DNA of 48,898 nt from DASQEH01 sp038239485 (GCA_038239485.1 JBBSET010000028.1:1-48898); one strand, 5' to 3'. Positions 17,604 through 26,480 are shown, numbered from the stretch's first letter. Numbers and translations are program-made. Notes: a model not told the origin generated them from the sequence alone.

Positions 17604-19283
17604 TCAGGAGAGCCCGACGATCGTGCCGTCGTCGAGCAGGTCGATGCGGGAGGCGGCCGGTGTGGCCGGCAGGCCCGGCATCGTCATCTCGTCGCCGCAG
17701 ACGAGCGCCACGAAGCCCGCGCCGGCGGAGAGCCGTACCTCGCGCACGTGCAGGTCGTGGCCGGTCGGCGCCCCGCGCAAGGTCGCGTCGGTCGAGAAGG
17801 AGTACTGGGTCTTGGCCACGCAGACCGGCAGCCTGCCGTAACCGTCGGCCTCGAGGCGGTCGAGTCGGCGTTTCGCCTTCCCGTCCCAGGTGACGCTGGA
17901 GGCGCCGTACAGCCGGTGTGCGAGCGTCTCGGCCTTCTCCTTCAGCGGGATCTCGTCGGGGTAGGTGAAGGCGAAGGTCGACGGGTCGGACTCCTCGAGC
18001 AGGTCGAGGACACCTTTGGCCAAGTCGCTCGCGCCTGCGCCTCCGTCGACGAAGTGCGTGGCCGGGTAGGCGTGAACGCCTAAGGCATCGACGAGCTCGA
18101 CCACCCGGGCGACTTCGGCGTCGATGTCGGCCGGGAACCGGTTGAGGGCGACCACGCACCCGATGCCGTACACCTCGCGCACGTTGCGCAGGTGCCGAGC
18201 CAGGTTCTCGATGCCCCGCTCGATGGCGCTCAGGTTCACCTGCCCGAGGTCTGCTACCTCGACGCCGCCGTGGTACTTCAGCGCCCTGACCGTGGCCACC
18301 ACGACTGCTGCGTCCGGGCGCAGGCCGGACTTGCGGCACTTGATGTCGACGAACTTCTCTGCACCTAGGTCGGCCCCGAAGCCAGCCTCGGTGACGACGT
18401 AGTCAGCCAGTCGCAGTGCGGCGCGGGTCGCGATCACCGAGCTGCAGCCGTGAGCGATGTTGGCGAACGGGCCGCCGTGTACGAAGGCCGGCGCGTGCTC
18501 CAGGGTCTGCACGAGGTTGGGCGCGAGCGCGTCGCGGAGCAGTACCGCCATCGCCCCGTGCGCGTCGAGCTCGCGGGCTGTGACCGGCTTCTTGGCCCGG
18601 GTGTACCCGACCACGATGTCGCCGATCCGGCGCTTGAGGTCGGCCCAGGACTCGGTCAGGCAGAAGATGGCCATCAGCTCGGACGCGACCACGATGTCGA
18701 ACCCGTCCTCGCGCGGATAGCCGTTGGAGAGGCCGCCGAGCCCGACGATCACGTCGCGCAAAGCCCGGTCGTTGAGGTCGAGCACGCGTTTCCAGTCGAC
18801 CGAGCGGACGTCGATGTCGAGCGCGTTGCCATGATGGATGTGGTTGTCGATCAGCGCCGCCAGCAGGTTGTTGGCCGCTCCGATCGCGGCGAAGTCACCC
18901 GTGAAGTGCAGGTTGATGTCGGTCATCGGCACCACCTGCGACCAGCCACCGCCCGCCGCGCCGCCCTTCATACCGAAGACCGGACCCATCGACGGCTCGC
19001 GCAGGCATGCCATCGAGCGGAGTCCCAGCCCTCGGAGCGCGTCGGTGAGCCCGACAGTTGTCGTCGTCTTGCCCTCGCCGGCGGGCGTCGGCGACAGCGC
19101 CGTCATCAAGATCAGCTTGCCGAGCGGCCGGTCGTCCAAGGACTGCACGTACCCGAGGTCGACCTTGGCCTTGAAGTGGCCGTACGGCACGAGGTGCGCG
19201 GGGTCGATCCCCAACTCGTCTTGTGCGACCTGGATGATCGGGTGCAGATCGGCGGCGTTGGCGATCTCGATGTCGGACAGCAT
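17604..19283 (-). CDS. fhs: Formate-tetrahydrofolate ligase
   Basis: The 559-residue protein is a full-length formyl-THF synthetase, which joins formate to tetrahydrofolate using ATP. It has N-terminal SDIEIANAADLHPI, P-loop LSPTPAGEGKTTTTVGLTDA, FMKGGAAGGGWSQVVPM-type folate loop (FGMKGGAAGGG), VRALKYHGG and VVALNRFPADIDAE. The length matches the family (about 555-560). The start follows immediately after the upstream cyclodeaminase stop (TGAATG), so the two are an operon. Together they make 10-formyl- and methenyl-THF in the cytosol. Confidence 0.97.
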   Translation of the reverse strand: MLSDIEIANAADLHPIIQVAQDELGIDPAHLVPYGHFKAKVDLGYVQSLDDRPLGKLILMTALSPTPAGEGKTTTTVGLTDALRGLGLRSMACLREPSMGPVFGMKGGAAGGGWSQVVPMTDINLHFTGDFAAIGAANNLLAALIDNHIHHGNALDIDVRSVDWKRVLDLNDRALRDVIVGLGGLSNGYPREDGFDIVVASELMAIFCLTESWADLKRRIGDIVVGYTRAKKPVTARELDAHGAMAVLLRDALAPNLVQTLEHAPAFVHGGPFANIAHGCSSVIATRAALRLADYVVTEAGFGADLGAEKFVDIKCRKSGLRPDAAVVVATVRALKYHGGVEVADLGQVNLSAIERGIENLARHLRNVREVYGIGCVVALNRFPADIDAEVARVVELVDALGVHAYPATHFVDGGAGASDLAKGVLDLLEESDPSTFAFTYPDEIPLKEKAETLAHRLYGASSVTWDGKAKRRLDRLEADGYGRLPVCVAKTQYSFSTDATLRGAPTGHDLHVREVRLSAGAGFVALVCGDEMTMPGLPATPAASRIDLLDDGTIVGLS

Positions 19284-19844
19284 TCAGGCCCTTTCCTTGG
19301 TGACGCCCATGCGCCGGTGCAGACCCGACCGCTCATCGGACTCGGGGAGGGTGCGCAGGTTGGACTCGACATTCATCCGCGCGATGGCGGACCCGGCCCG
19401 CGCCGCCTCACCGGCCGCCACCAGGTCCGCCAGCAGCCCGGGCCTCGCGGCGGGTCGCAGCCGGTCGATCAGCACGAGCACCTCGATAGCGGTCTCCACC
19501 ACGCCCGCCTGCGGCTCTGCAGCACCCAGGAGCGCCGCGTCGATCGCGAACCGGCGCGACTGGTCCTCGCCGGGAGCGCTGCGGGGGAGCGCCCACGCAG
19601 CGGCGACGGCGCCGAACGCCCGTTCGTCGTCGACGGCCAGCTGCTGGGCCCGCGCGACGAGCCGCTCAGCCTGCTCGACCAGTGGCTGATCCTCGCAGTA
19701 GCGGGCCACCATCGCCACGAGGGCCGCGGCCTGGGCCGTGCACAGGGCCGCGACGGAGCCGCCCGCCGGCGTCGGGGTCCGTGCCGCGAGACGGTCCAGA
19801 AAGTCCGTGACCGTCCCGGCGTTCGCGTGCGCGTCGAGAACCAC
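19284..19844 (-). CDS. fchA: Cyclodeaminase/cyclohydrolase family protein (methenyl-THF cyclohydrolase, FchA-like)
   Basis: The 186-residue protein has the signature PTPAGGSVAALCTAQAAALV near the N-terminus and a helical body (VEQAERLVARAQQLAVDDER, GVVETAIEVLVLIDR). It ends in a conserved helix with SAIARMNVESNLRTL. This is the family of formimidoyl-THF cyclodeaminase and methenyl-THF cyclohydrolase FchA. Its placement directly before fhs favours the cyclohydrolase role, interconverting 10-formyl-THF and 5,10-methenyl-THF. A formiminotransferase partner for histidine degradation is absent. Confidence 0.88.
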   Translation of the reverse strand: MVLDAHANAGTVTDFLDRLAARTPTPAGGSVAALCTAQAAALVAMVARYCEDQPLVEQAERLVARAQQLAVDDERAFGAVAAAWALPRSAPGEDQSRRFAIDAALLGAAEPQAGVVETAIEVLVLIDRLRPAARPGLLADLVAAGEAARAGSAIARMNVESNLRTLPESDERSGLHRRMGVTKERA

Positions 19845-19960
19845 GGCCCCACGCTAGCTGCTGGTGCCGCCCGACGGCAGCGACGACGGCTACCGCGCGC
19901 TCGGCAATCGTCCTGCCGGTCGCGAAATTTGCAAGACGCTGCGAAGCTGGTCGCGTCGAG

Positions 19961-20374
19961 TCAGGCGAAATCCTCCGGACTGAGTCCGTCGGGATGCCCG
20001 CTGGGCCACTGCACCAGCTCGATACGGTACCCGTCGGGACCAACGAGCCATGACGTCTGCGGACCATGCGGGCCGCCAGGTTGCTGCGCGGCGCCGGCGC
20101 TCAGTCCCGACTGCGAGAGGGAGTCGATGGTCGAGGCAAGATCGTCGACCTGGACGACCAGATGGCTGAAGCCTGAGCCCACGTCGACGGAACCGTCCGC
20201 TGGGCGGTGCACGAGCTCGAGGGTCCCGACGGTCTCCTCGGGGAACTTGAGCACGGTGAGGCTGCAACCACCGCCGAGATCGACGCGGCCGACCTGGTCG
20301 TACCCGAGAGCGGCATAGAACGCCAGAGAGGCGGCGAGGTCGGTGACACGGTAGGCGGTGTGCAGCGTCTTCAT
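19961..20374 (-). CDS. VOC/glyoxalase family protein
   Basis: This 137-residue VOC protein starts MKTLHTAYRVTDLAASLAFY, with ALGYDQVGRVDLG, LELVHRP, GFSHLVVQVDDL and the C-terminal strand GPDGYRIELVQWPSGHP. The metal-ligand positions of glyoxalase I are plausibly His5 (LHTAY), Glu (LELV), His (FSHLVV) and Glu (IELV). That makes it the best candidate in the window for a true lactoylglutathione lyase-like enzyme. Its C-terminal PSGHPDGLS matches a VOC remnant at 42829-42960, so those two are related. Confidence 0.87.
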   Translation of the reverse strand: MKTLHTAYRVTDLAASLAFYAALGYDQVGRVDLGGGCSLTVLKFPEETVGTLELVHRPADGSVDVGSGFSHLVVQVDDLASTIDSLSQSGLSAGAAQQPGGPHGPQTSWLVGPDGYRIELVQWPSGHPDGLSPEDFA

Positions 20375-20450
20375 CCGGCTCACGATAACCCCGTCCTCAA
20401 GCCCCTGGCGCCGGGCGGTCCGGCCCAACGCGGAAGGCCCAAGCGGCGCC

Positions 20451-21122
20451 TCACCTGGGAGACGCAGGGCGGTCGGGCCACCTCGTGGCTGACCGCCAGG
20501 CGCCGGCGGTGTTCGGGTCGTAGTAGCGCGTGAGCCCACATCCCGTGGCAACGGCATGACGTAGTGGTGGGCCGCCCCAACGAGGGTAGCCACTGACCAA
20601 CAGGCGGGTGCCGACGCCGTAGCTTCGCCCGGCGAGTGGGTACTCCGACATCCTCACACGGGGGCCTGGCGGACCCATGTCCACGGTGACCGTTGCCTCG
20701 ATTCCGCCGCGGAACCACTCGTTCACGGCGAATGTCACGGCCTCGTCACCGAACCTCGGGTGCTCCCGCATCCTCGTCACCGTGCCGTCGAAGGCGAAGG
20801 GTTCATCAGCCACCTGGCGAGGACTGTACGAATGGGCGCAGCTCGCGAGTTCGTTGCCCGGAAGCGCCCCCGAGAGATGGGGCCGCGTATCTCTCGGTGC
20901 TGGCTGGGCCGCTAGTGCCGGGACATCCGAGTCTCGATCACTCAGCAGGCCGCCACCGGCAACGGAGGCGACGGCCACGACGACGGCAGCCGCAGCGGTA
21001 ACGGCGACAATGCGGGTTCGGCGCCGCTGCCGAGCACGGGCTTGGACGGCTCCGAAGTCGGGGACTGATTCAGGTACCCGGCTCTCCACGTAGTCGCTGA
21101 GCAGCTCGTCGAGATCAGTCAT
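20451..21122 (-). CDS. Membrane-anchored protein encoded with an ECF sigma gene
   Basis: The 223-residue protein has a short cytosolic N-terminus (MTDLDELLSDYVESRVPE...RQRRRTR), one membrane helix (about 41-62, IVAVTAAAAVVVAVASVAGG) and an extracytoplasmic domain with VTFAVNEWFRGGIEATVTVD and RLLVSGYPRWGG. Its start overlaps the end of the sigma gene (ATGACTGA). The topology and position fit a transmembrane anti-sigma factor or a sigma-linked sensor, but no zinc anti-sigma motif is visible. The partner sigma gene is broken, so this gene may have lost its function. Cysteines near residues 109 and 200 could form a disulfide. Confidence 0.72.
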   Translation of the reverse strand: MTDLDELLSDYVESRVPESVPDFGAVQARARQRRRTRIVAVTAAAAVVVAVASVAGGGLLSDRDSDVPALAAQPAPRDTRPHLSGALPGNELASCAHSYSPRQVADEPFAFDGTVTRMREHPRFGDEAVTFAVNEWFRGGIEATVTVDMGPPGPRVRMSEYPLAGRSYGVGTRLLVSGYPRWGGPPLRHAVATGCGLTRYYDPNTAGAWRSATRWPDRPASPR

Positions 21123-21420
21123 GATCAAATGCCTCCTCGGCATCGCGCAGCAGTGGGGCGAGCGCCGCGCGGGCGCGGGCAAGGCGTGACTTGACCGTTC
21201 CCACCGGGATGTGGAGCTCGTGAGCAACCGCCTCGACGGACATGTCCAGCCAGCCTTCCGGACTCTCTTAGGAGTGGACAGCGTCCCAGTGGTCGAGCAG
21301 CTTGACGAACGCGTCCTGGGCCACCTCTTCGGCGTCACTGCGAGATCCACCGATCGACGCCAACAGACCGATCAGCGGCGCACAGGTACGGGCATAGAAG
21401 GCAGCAAGGTCCTCAGTCAT
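21115..21420 (-). pseudogene. ECF sigma factor with internal deletion and in-frame stop
   Basis: The first 50 codons encode sigma region 2 (MTEDLAAFYARTCAPLIGLL, RSDAEEVAQDAFVKLLDHWD). They end at a TAA after DAVHS (21268). In the same frame the sequence resumes as SPEGW and then LDMSVEAVAHELHIPVGTVK, SRLARARAALAPL and AEEAFDHD, the helix-turn-helix end of region 4. The middle (rest of region 2, linker and region 4 start, roughly 60-70 codons) is missing. The frame is preserved across the deletion, but the TAA blocks it. It overlaps the membrane-anchored partner gene by eight bases. Confidence 0.85.
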
Positions 21421-21584
21421 GACGCCGTCCACACCTCGTACACGCAGCAGCGGGGCTCTGGGTTCCATTGCGGCCATCCGCGCACGCATCGACACGCCGT
21501 CGACCCCCCTCCGTCGTCTGCTACCTGATGTGGTGGGCTTGAGGCACCTGGGACCACGGCTCGAGCGAGAGAAGAGAGGCAGCT

Positions 21585-22556
21585 GTGAAGCACATCAACC
21601 TCGGGACCCTGGAGGTCTCTCGTATCGGCCTCGGTGCCATGGGCATGTCGGGGGCCTACGGCGCGAGTGACGACGCTGAGTCGATCCGCACGATCCAACG
21701 AGCACTCGACCTGGGCGTCACCCTCATCGACACCGCTGAGGTCTACGGGCCGTACCACAACGAGGAGCTGGTCGGGAGAGCCATCGAGGCCCGCCGCGAC
21801 GAGGTCGTGCTCGCGACCAAGTTCGGCATGATCTCCCACGCGGGCGACGGTCCCGGGAATCTCGACAGCAGCCCCGGCAACGTCCGCACCGCGCTCGAGG
21901 GTTCGCTCAAGCGACTCCGGACCGACCACATCGACCTCTACTACCAGCACCGGGTGGACCCGGACACCCCGATCGAAGAGACCGTCGGCGCCCTGGCGGA
22001 CCTTGTCACTGAGGGAAAGATCCGCCATATCGGACTCTCGGAGGCCTGGGTAGGCACCATCCGCCGAGCCAACGTGGTGCACCCCATCACCGCGCTGCAG
22101 TCGGAGTACTCGCTGTGGACACGGGACCCGGAGGGGGAGGTGCTGCCGGTACTGCGTGAGCTCGGTATCGGGTTCGTCCCGTACTCCCCGCTGGGACGCG
22201 GGTTCCTCACCGGCGAGCTCCGCTCGGTGGTGGACTTCGACGACGGCGACTTCCGCACGACCAACCCACGCTTCGTCGGGGAGAACTTCAAGCACAACCT
22301 GAGCCTCGTCGACGAGGTGCGCCAGATCGCCACCGAGGTGGGAGCGACACCTGCCCAGGTCGCCCTCGCCTGGCTGCTCGCCCAGGGGGACGACATCGCG
22401 CCCATCCCGGGGACCAAGCGGGTGTCTCGACTCGAGGAGAACGTCGCCGCCGACGGTCTCGAGCTCACGGCCGAGCAGCTCGACACGCTGTCCCACGTGA
22501 CGGCACCGGCCGGCGACCATCACAGCGAGGCACAGATGAAGTGGCTCGACCGCTGA
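21585..22556 (+). CDS. Aldo/keto reductase
   Basis: The 323-residue protein is a full-length AKR of the YajO/YghZ-like branch, an NADPH-dependent carbonyl reductase with a TIM barrel. The catalytic tetrad is visible: Asp in LIDTAEVYG, Tyr in the same segment, Lys in VVLATKFG and His in DLYYQHRVD. The cofactor-binding end has PGTKRVSRLEENVAA. Start GTG 21585 follows a purine-rich GAGAGAAGAGAGG tract. A truncated AKR lies at 28120-28595 on the other strand. The substrate is not predictable. Confidence 0.95.
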   Translation: MKHINLGTLEVSRIGLGAMGMSGAYGASDDAESIRTIQRALDLGVTLIDTAEVYGPYHNEELVGRAIEARRDEVVLATKFGMISHAGDGPGNLDSSPGNVRTALEGSLKRLRTDHIDLYYQHRVDPDTPIEETVGALADLVTEGKIRHIGLSEAWVGTIRRANVVHPITALQSEYSLWTRDPEGEVLPVLRELGIGFVPYSPLGRGFLTGELRSVVDFDDGDFRTTNPRFVGENFKHNLSLVDEVRQIATEVGATPAQVALAWLLAQGDDIAPIPGTKRVSRLEENVAADGLELTAEQLDTLSHVTAPAGDHHSEAQMKWLDR

Positions 22557-22622
22557 CGGCAGACGGTCCCGGGGCAGCCGAGTCGTGTCCGAGCAGTCGC
22601 GTGCAGTCGGGCCGGGCGACGG

Positions 22623-23009
22623 CTACGGCTGCTCGACCACCATCAATGTGTGGCCGGTAGGGTCACGGAACCAGAACATCGGCGGCACCGGGTCACCCAT
22701 CCGCGAGACCTCGGCATCGACGTCGACCCCGTTCGCCCTCATCTCGGCGTGCGTCGCGTCGATGTCGTCCGTGGTCAGCGTGATCCCGGTCTGCGTCGGC
22801 GTGACGTCGCCGTCCGCCGGAGGCGCCAGCGCGATGCCGGTCGTCCCCTCCGGCGGGTAGACCTCCACCCAGCGGTAGCTGCCGCCGAAGGACGTATCGG
22901 TCCGCTTCTCAAATCCGAGCGACTCGTAGAACTCGATCGCGCGGTCCTGCTCGAGGGTGGGGACGCACACCAGGTTGATGGTGCGGATCCGGGTCGTCGT
23001 GACGGGCAT
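22623..23009 (-). CDS. VOC/glyoxalase-like protein
   Basis: 128 residues from ATG 23009, seven bases after a perfect AGGAGG. Features are RTINLVCVPTLEQDRAIEFY, LGFEKRTD, a central GITLTTDDIDATHAEMRANG and the C-terminal DPTGHTLMVVEQP. The usual metal ligands are not all present, so a binding or immunity-type role (as in bleomycin-resistance-like proteins) is as likely as catalysis. It is followed on the same strand, upstream, by another VOC gene (23102). Confidence 0.9.
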   Translation of the reverse strand: MPVTTTRIRTINLVCVPTLEQDRAIEFYESLGFEKRTDTSFGGSYRWVEVYPPEGTTGIALAPPADGDVTPTQTGITLTTDDIDATHAEMRANGVDVDAEVSRMGDPVPPMFWFRDPTGHTLMVVEQP

Positions 23010-23101
23010 CGGGTACCTCCTGAGGTCGTGGTAGCCAGGCATCGGTAAAGACTCGGCGCCGGACGAAGACTCATCGCTCGACGGTGGGCCCGCCCGCCCG
23101 A

Positions 23102-23458
23102 TCAGTCCACGCAGAGACAGAAGGGGTGCCCGGCGGGGTCGAGGAACACCCGGAAGGTCGTCCCGGGCTGGTGCTCATGCTTGGTCGCGCCGAGAGCGAG
23201 CACCGCCGCCTCCGCGGCCTCCATGTCCTCGACCATGACGTCGAGATGCATCTGTTGAGGCACCTCCTGGCCCGGCCAGACGGGCGGAGTGTAGGCCTCC
23301 ACCTGCTGGAACGAGATGCACTGGCTGTCGTCCGACCGGATCTCGGCCCAGTCGGGGGAGACCTTGACCTTCCAGTCCAACATCAAGCCGTAGAAGCTCG
23401 CGATGGCGCCAGGATCGGGACAGTCGATGACGAACCCGGGGTAGCGTGCGATAGCCAT
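23102..23458 (-). CDS. VOC/glyoxalase-like protein
   Basis: 118 residues from ATG 23458: MAIARYPGFVIDCPDPGAIA, FYGLMLDWKVKV, MHLDVMVEDMEAAEAAVLAL and C-terminal FLDPAGHPFCLCVD. This ending is the actinobacterial single-VOC subgroup that contains the genes at 33659, 40167 and 43281. It lies 92 bases upstream of the preceding VOC gene on the same strand. No function is known for the subgroup. Confidence 0.9.
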   Translation of the reverse strand: MAIARYPGFVIDCPDPGAIASFYGLMLDWKVKVSPDWAEIRSDDSQCISFQQVEAYTPPVWPGQEVPQQMHLDVMVEDMEAAEAAVLALGATKHEHQPGTTFRVFLDPAGHPFCLCVD

Positions 23459-23539
23459 GGCGACACGGTATCGGCCATTGTGGACGATTCGCGTCCGGAT
23501 CACGTCAGGGCACCCTGAATCGCGCTGGCACCCTCTCAC

Positions 23540-23796
23540 TTTGTAGCCGGACCGTCGGAAGCGTCGTGCCGGTGGGCGGCGGGTCCGATCCCCCCATCGG
23601 GAATTCCGCGCACAACGGATCCACGACGCAGTCGGTCTACAGCCTCGACCGGCTCTGGCCCAACGCTCGGACGATCTCGACGCACAACCCGACCTTCCTC
23701 AAGGGCCTCCCGCGATCGGAGACCACGAGGTCGACGGCGCCGAGTTCCCGGCCAGTGCCTACTTCTGATCGTCGACTCTCCAAGAAAGGTACAGAC
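23540..23796. other. Unassigned stretch before the AmiS pseudogene
   Basis: Two plus-strand frames look faintly protein-like here. One encodes STTQSVYSLDRLWPNARTIS; the other ends IGDHEVDGAEFPASAYF followed by a stop at 23767-23769. Together they may be the shifted tail of a gene once upstream of amiS, but I recognise no family. Confidence 0.3.
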
Positions 23797-24292
23797 ATGA
23801 CATCGGTCGGACTGCTCTTCGCAGGAGCAGCACTGTTCATCAACGGTCTGTCGTTCCTCGGCAAGATCGACGCCAAGAGTGCCGGCGTCTCCAACCTGTT
23901 CGTCTGGAGCCCTGCAGACGGCGATCCCTTCTATCTGATCGCGACCGCCAAGACCCCGACGACATCCTCGGCGCAGCCGGGTCCTCCTGTTCGGCTTCAC
24001 CTATCTCTATGTCGGCATCGGCAACCTCGCCGGCTTCGAGCCCGAGAGACTGGGGTGGTACTCGGCCTGGGTCGCGATGCTGGCCGTGAGCTTCGGACTG
24101 ACGAACATCATCCGCTTCAACGACACTCCCACCGGGCTGCTGCTCGGCGACTGGGGGAACGTGCCGACCTGGGCTGTGCTCGTGAGCATCGTGGCCACGG
24201 GAGCCGTGTTGGTGCCCATCGTGACCAGGCGTCAGGTGGAGAGCCCGGCGGCGTCGGCACCGGCGCGGGTTCCGGTCCCAGCCTCTGGGTGA
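23797..24292 (+). pseudogene. AmiS/UreI family channel, multiply frameshifted
   Basis: AmiS/UreI proteins are six-helix inner-membrane channels for urea or short amides. The start MTSVGLLFAGAALFINGLSF follows an AAGAAAGG ribosome site. Family sequence can be recovered only by changing frame four times: extra T at 23904 (then GALQTAIP), lost C near 23928 (FYLIATA), lost G near 23953 (DDILGAAG) and lost G near 23979 (LLFGFTYLYVGIGNLAGF). The last part runs WYSAWVAMLAVSFGLTNIIR to the end. Either the gene is dead or the read quality is poor here. No amidase or urease gene is beside it. Confidence 0.8.
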
Positions 24293-24433
24293 CCCGCAGC
24301 TGGGGCAGCCCCGCCGTTACCGCGCTCGGACGGCGTCGACCAGACCGGTCGGCGCCGCTCGTCCTGCCAAGGCTCCCTCAACCTGGGTCGAGGTCTGTGC
24401 GGGAGCTCCGCATGCGTGGCCTACCGTGAAGGC

Positions 24434-25468
24434 ATGGGCGCATTCGTCTTCACCGGCGTGCTCCTGCCGGAGGGCACGTCCGGCGAGATGGTCGTGGGTC
24501 AGGGTGAGCGGACACCGCTGCCTGGGTCGTACGCCGTCACCGGTCTGGTCGACGCGCACTGCCACGTCACGGTCGACGTCGACCGCAACCACCTGCCTTT
24601 CCTGTCGGACCGCGACTTCGCCGATCGTCGCGTTGCCGAGCTGGCCCACGACGGGGTGGCGTTGATCCGAGACGTGGGCGGGGTCAGCGAGATCACGCTC
24701 GACTATGCGCGGAGCCCGTGGCCCGGCCTGCCGGTCGTCCTGACCGCTGGTCGATTCCACTCGTGCCGAGATCGCTACTTCCCCCGCATGTACACACCGA
24801 CCGACGCAGATGATCTCGTGGACTCCATCAGGGCCGAGATCGCCAGCGGGGCAACCTGGGTCAAGATCATCACCGACTTCCCACAAGTGGCTCAAGGTGT
24901 GCCGCAGCCAGGTACGGTGGCGCGGACCTACGACGATGCGACCCTCGCGCGTGCCGTCGAGGCGGCGCATACGGCGGGTGCCCGGGTCGCCGCTCACTGC
25001 ACCCTCCCGGCCTCGGAGCTGGTGGCGATGGGGGTCGACTCGCTGGAGCACGGGAACGGCGTGACCGAGGCGGACCTGATGAACCTTGGGGCACGCGGCG
25101 GCGCGTGGACACCCACGATCGGCGTGGTGATGGGTCCCGTGCCGCTGGATGCCGCGCCGCAACACGTCGCCCGGATCGCGGCCGCCGGCGAGCACTACCG
25201 GCATCACCTTCCGTACGCTCTCGAGGCGGGCGTCACGCTGATGGCCGGCTCTGACGCAGCAGTGACGGTCGCCGAGGACCTGCGGATGATGACCGAGTAC
25301 GGGCTGACGCCGACGCAGGCCATCTCAGCGGCGACGGTGGCGGCACGGCGGTTCCTCGGCGTCGATGCAAGCGACGACCTGGTCACGTACGACGCCGATC
25401 CCCGCGAGGATCCAGGCGTGATGTCGTCCCCCGCTGCCGTGGTGATTCGTGGGCAGCGGGTGCGATGA
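24434..25468 (+). CDS. Amidohydrolase family protein
   Basis: 344 residues from ATG 24434. The metal-dependent hydrolase motifs are clear: HxH in GLVDAHCHVTVD, a candidate carboxylated Lys in TWVKIITDF, His in RVAAHCT, His in SLEHGN and Asp in LMAGSDAAVTVAEDL. It resembles imidazolonepropionase- or prolidase-like actinobacterial amidohydrolases with a short N-terminal composite domain. It acts in the cytosol on an unknown cyclic amide or peptide. It follows the amiS remnant, so an amide-catabolism setting is possible but weak. Confidence 0.9.
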   Translation: MGAFVFTGVLLPEGTSGEMVVGQGERTPLPGSYAVTGLVDAHCHVTVDVDRNHLPFLSDRDFADRRVAELAHDGVALIRDVGGVSEITLDYARSPWPGLPVVLTAGRFHSCRDRYFPRMYTPTDADDLVDSIRAEIASGATWVKIITDFPQVAQGVPQPGTVARTYDDATLARAVEAAHTAGARVAAHCTLPASELVAMGVDSLEHGNGVTEADLMNLGARGGAWTPTIGVVMGPVPLDAAPQHVARIAAAGEHYRHHLPYALEAGVTLMAGSDAAVTVAEDLRMMTEYGLTPTQAISAATVAARRFLGVDASDDLVTYDADPREDPGVMSSPAAVVIRGQRVR

Positions 25469-25521
25469 CAGCTCAACCATCAACCCTGGCCGCGCCGGAA
25501 GGAACCCCGCCCCCGACAAGC

Positions 25522-25896
25522 TCAGCGATAGCGGAAGCCATCCATGAACCGCCGGAAGAGCCCGCCCTTCATGGGGAGGGCCGGCGTGGGAGGCGGTGCG
25601 GTGCGTCGCAGCGTGGCGATGGGCTGGTCATAGTCGGTACGCACGATCGCGTCGATGATCTGGTCCTCGGTATAGTCTCCCGACCCTTCGATCACGGGGA
25701 CGAAACCCACCAGAACTCCGTTGCGCATCACCTGCGCCTCGAGTTCAGCTGTGCCATCGGAGTCCCAGGTCGCCTCTCGGCCGTCGCGGAGCCGGATCAG
25801 CACACCGAACTGGCTGACACCCACACGCGCCAGATCGGCATCCGTGCCACGCTCGCGCAACGCGTCGACGACGCGGCGCGCCTTGTTCTCGTCCAT
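25522..25896 (-). CDS. Hypothetical protein
   Basis: The 124-residue protein begins MDENKARRVVDALRERGTDA and has a small alpha/beta body (FGVLIRLRDGREATWDSDG, EAQVMRNGVLVGFVPVIEG, TEDQIIDAIVRTDYDQPIA). A proline-rich segment (RRTAPPPTPALP) and a basic end (GGLFRRFMDGFRYR) follow. Codon use is normal for the window. I recognise no family. The basic amphipathic C-terminus could contact membrane or nucleic acid. Confidence 0.72.
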   Translation of the reverse strand: MDENKARRVVDALRERGTDADLARVGVSQFGVLIRLRDGREATWDSDGTAELEAQVMRNGVLVGFVPVIEGSGDYTEDQIIDAIVRTDYDQPIATLRRTAPPPTPALPMKGGLFRRFMDGFRYR

Positions 25897-26028
25897 GCCT
25901 TCCGAGCCTACCTACCCAGCGGCACCCGGCCGAGCAGGTCAGCGCGTCGATCGGTCTCGGTCGCCTCAGACATGCAGCACAACCGCAGGTCAGCGCGGTG
26001 TCCGAGGGGGCGCCGCCGCTTGGAACAT

Positions 26029-26178
26029 GGTCATCCCTCGCAGGTGCTGATGTCGTACGCGGAGTACGGGCGCCTCACTGGCAGCGCGATCAACCTGGTG
26101 GAGTGGCTGGCGCTGGACGACGATGTCGACCTGGAGCACGAGCCCCTCGAGATCGGTCTGCAGGTACCGGACCTGTGA
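26029..26178 (+). pseudogene. Phd/YefM-type antitoxin, C-terminal half (copy 1)
   Basis: Only the second half of the antitoxin remains: HPSQVLMSYAEYGRLTGSAI then NLVEWLALDDDVDLEHEPLE. It joins upstream to an unrelated-looking GTGTCCGAGGGGG sequence, which in copy 2 lies about 100 bases before the antitoxin start, so an internal deletion removed the promoter and the DNA-binding half. Its TGA overlaps the toxin GTG. In the second copy (27487) the same residues are present but interrupted by stops. Confidence 0.8.
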
Positions 26179-26480
26179 GGTACTTGCTCGACACGAAGGT
26201 TGTCAGTCAGCTGCGGCGACCACAAGCCGCTGATTCGGTGCGCGGGTGGATCCGGGCGCAGCCGGTTGCCACGCTGGCGATCAGCGTCATAACGGTGATG
26301 GAGGTCGAGATCGGGGTCCGCCGCCTGGAGCGACGCGATCCGGCCCAGGGTGAACTGCCGCCCACGCTTCTCCAGCGCGCCGCAAACTGTCTTCGGCCGA
26401 ACGTTACTCTCGGACCGGCCGAGCGGCGCAAGCGACTGCGCAGAGCGACCTGCGTCCTATCGGCCCAGAAAGGACGCGTC
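26029..26480 (+). repeat. Duplicated vapBC block, copy 1
   Basis: This block and 27575-28110 are diverged direct copies. Shared landmarks are GGTCATCCCTCGCA, the antitoxin C-terminal half, the toxin start and the downstream GTCTTCGGCCGAACGT to CGTCCTATCGGCCCAGA. Deletions differ between copies. Confidence 0.75.

Noticed and set aside
18450..20318. Long plus-strand frame over fhs, fchA and the VOC gene
   Set aside because: It is antisense to three clearly conserved genes and rich in Arg, His and Gly as expected of a shadow.
23540..23796. Possible amidase remnant before amiS
   Set aside because: AmiS is often next to an amidase, but the residues here match no amidase motif I know.
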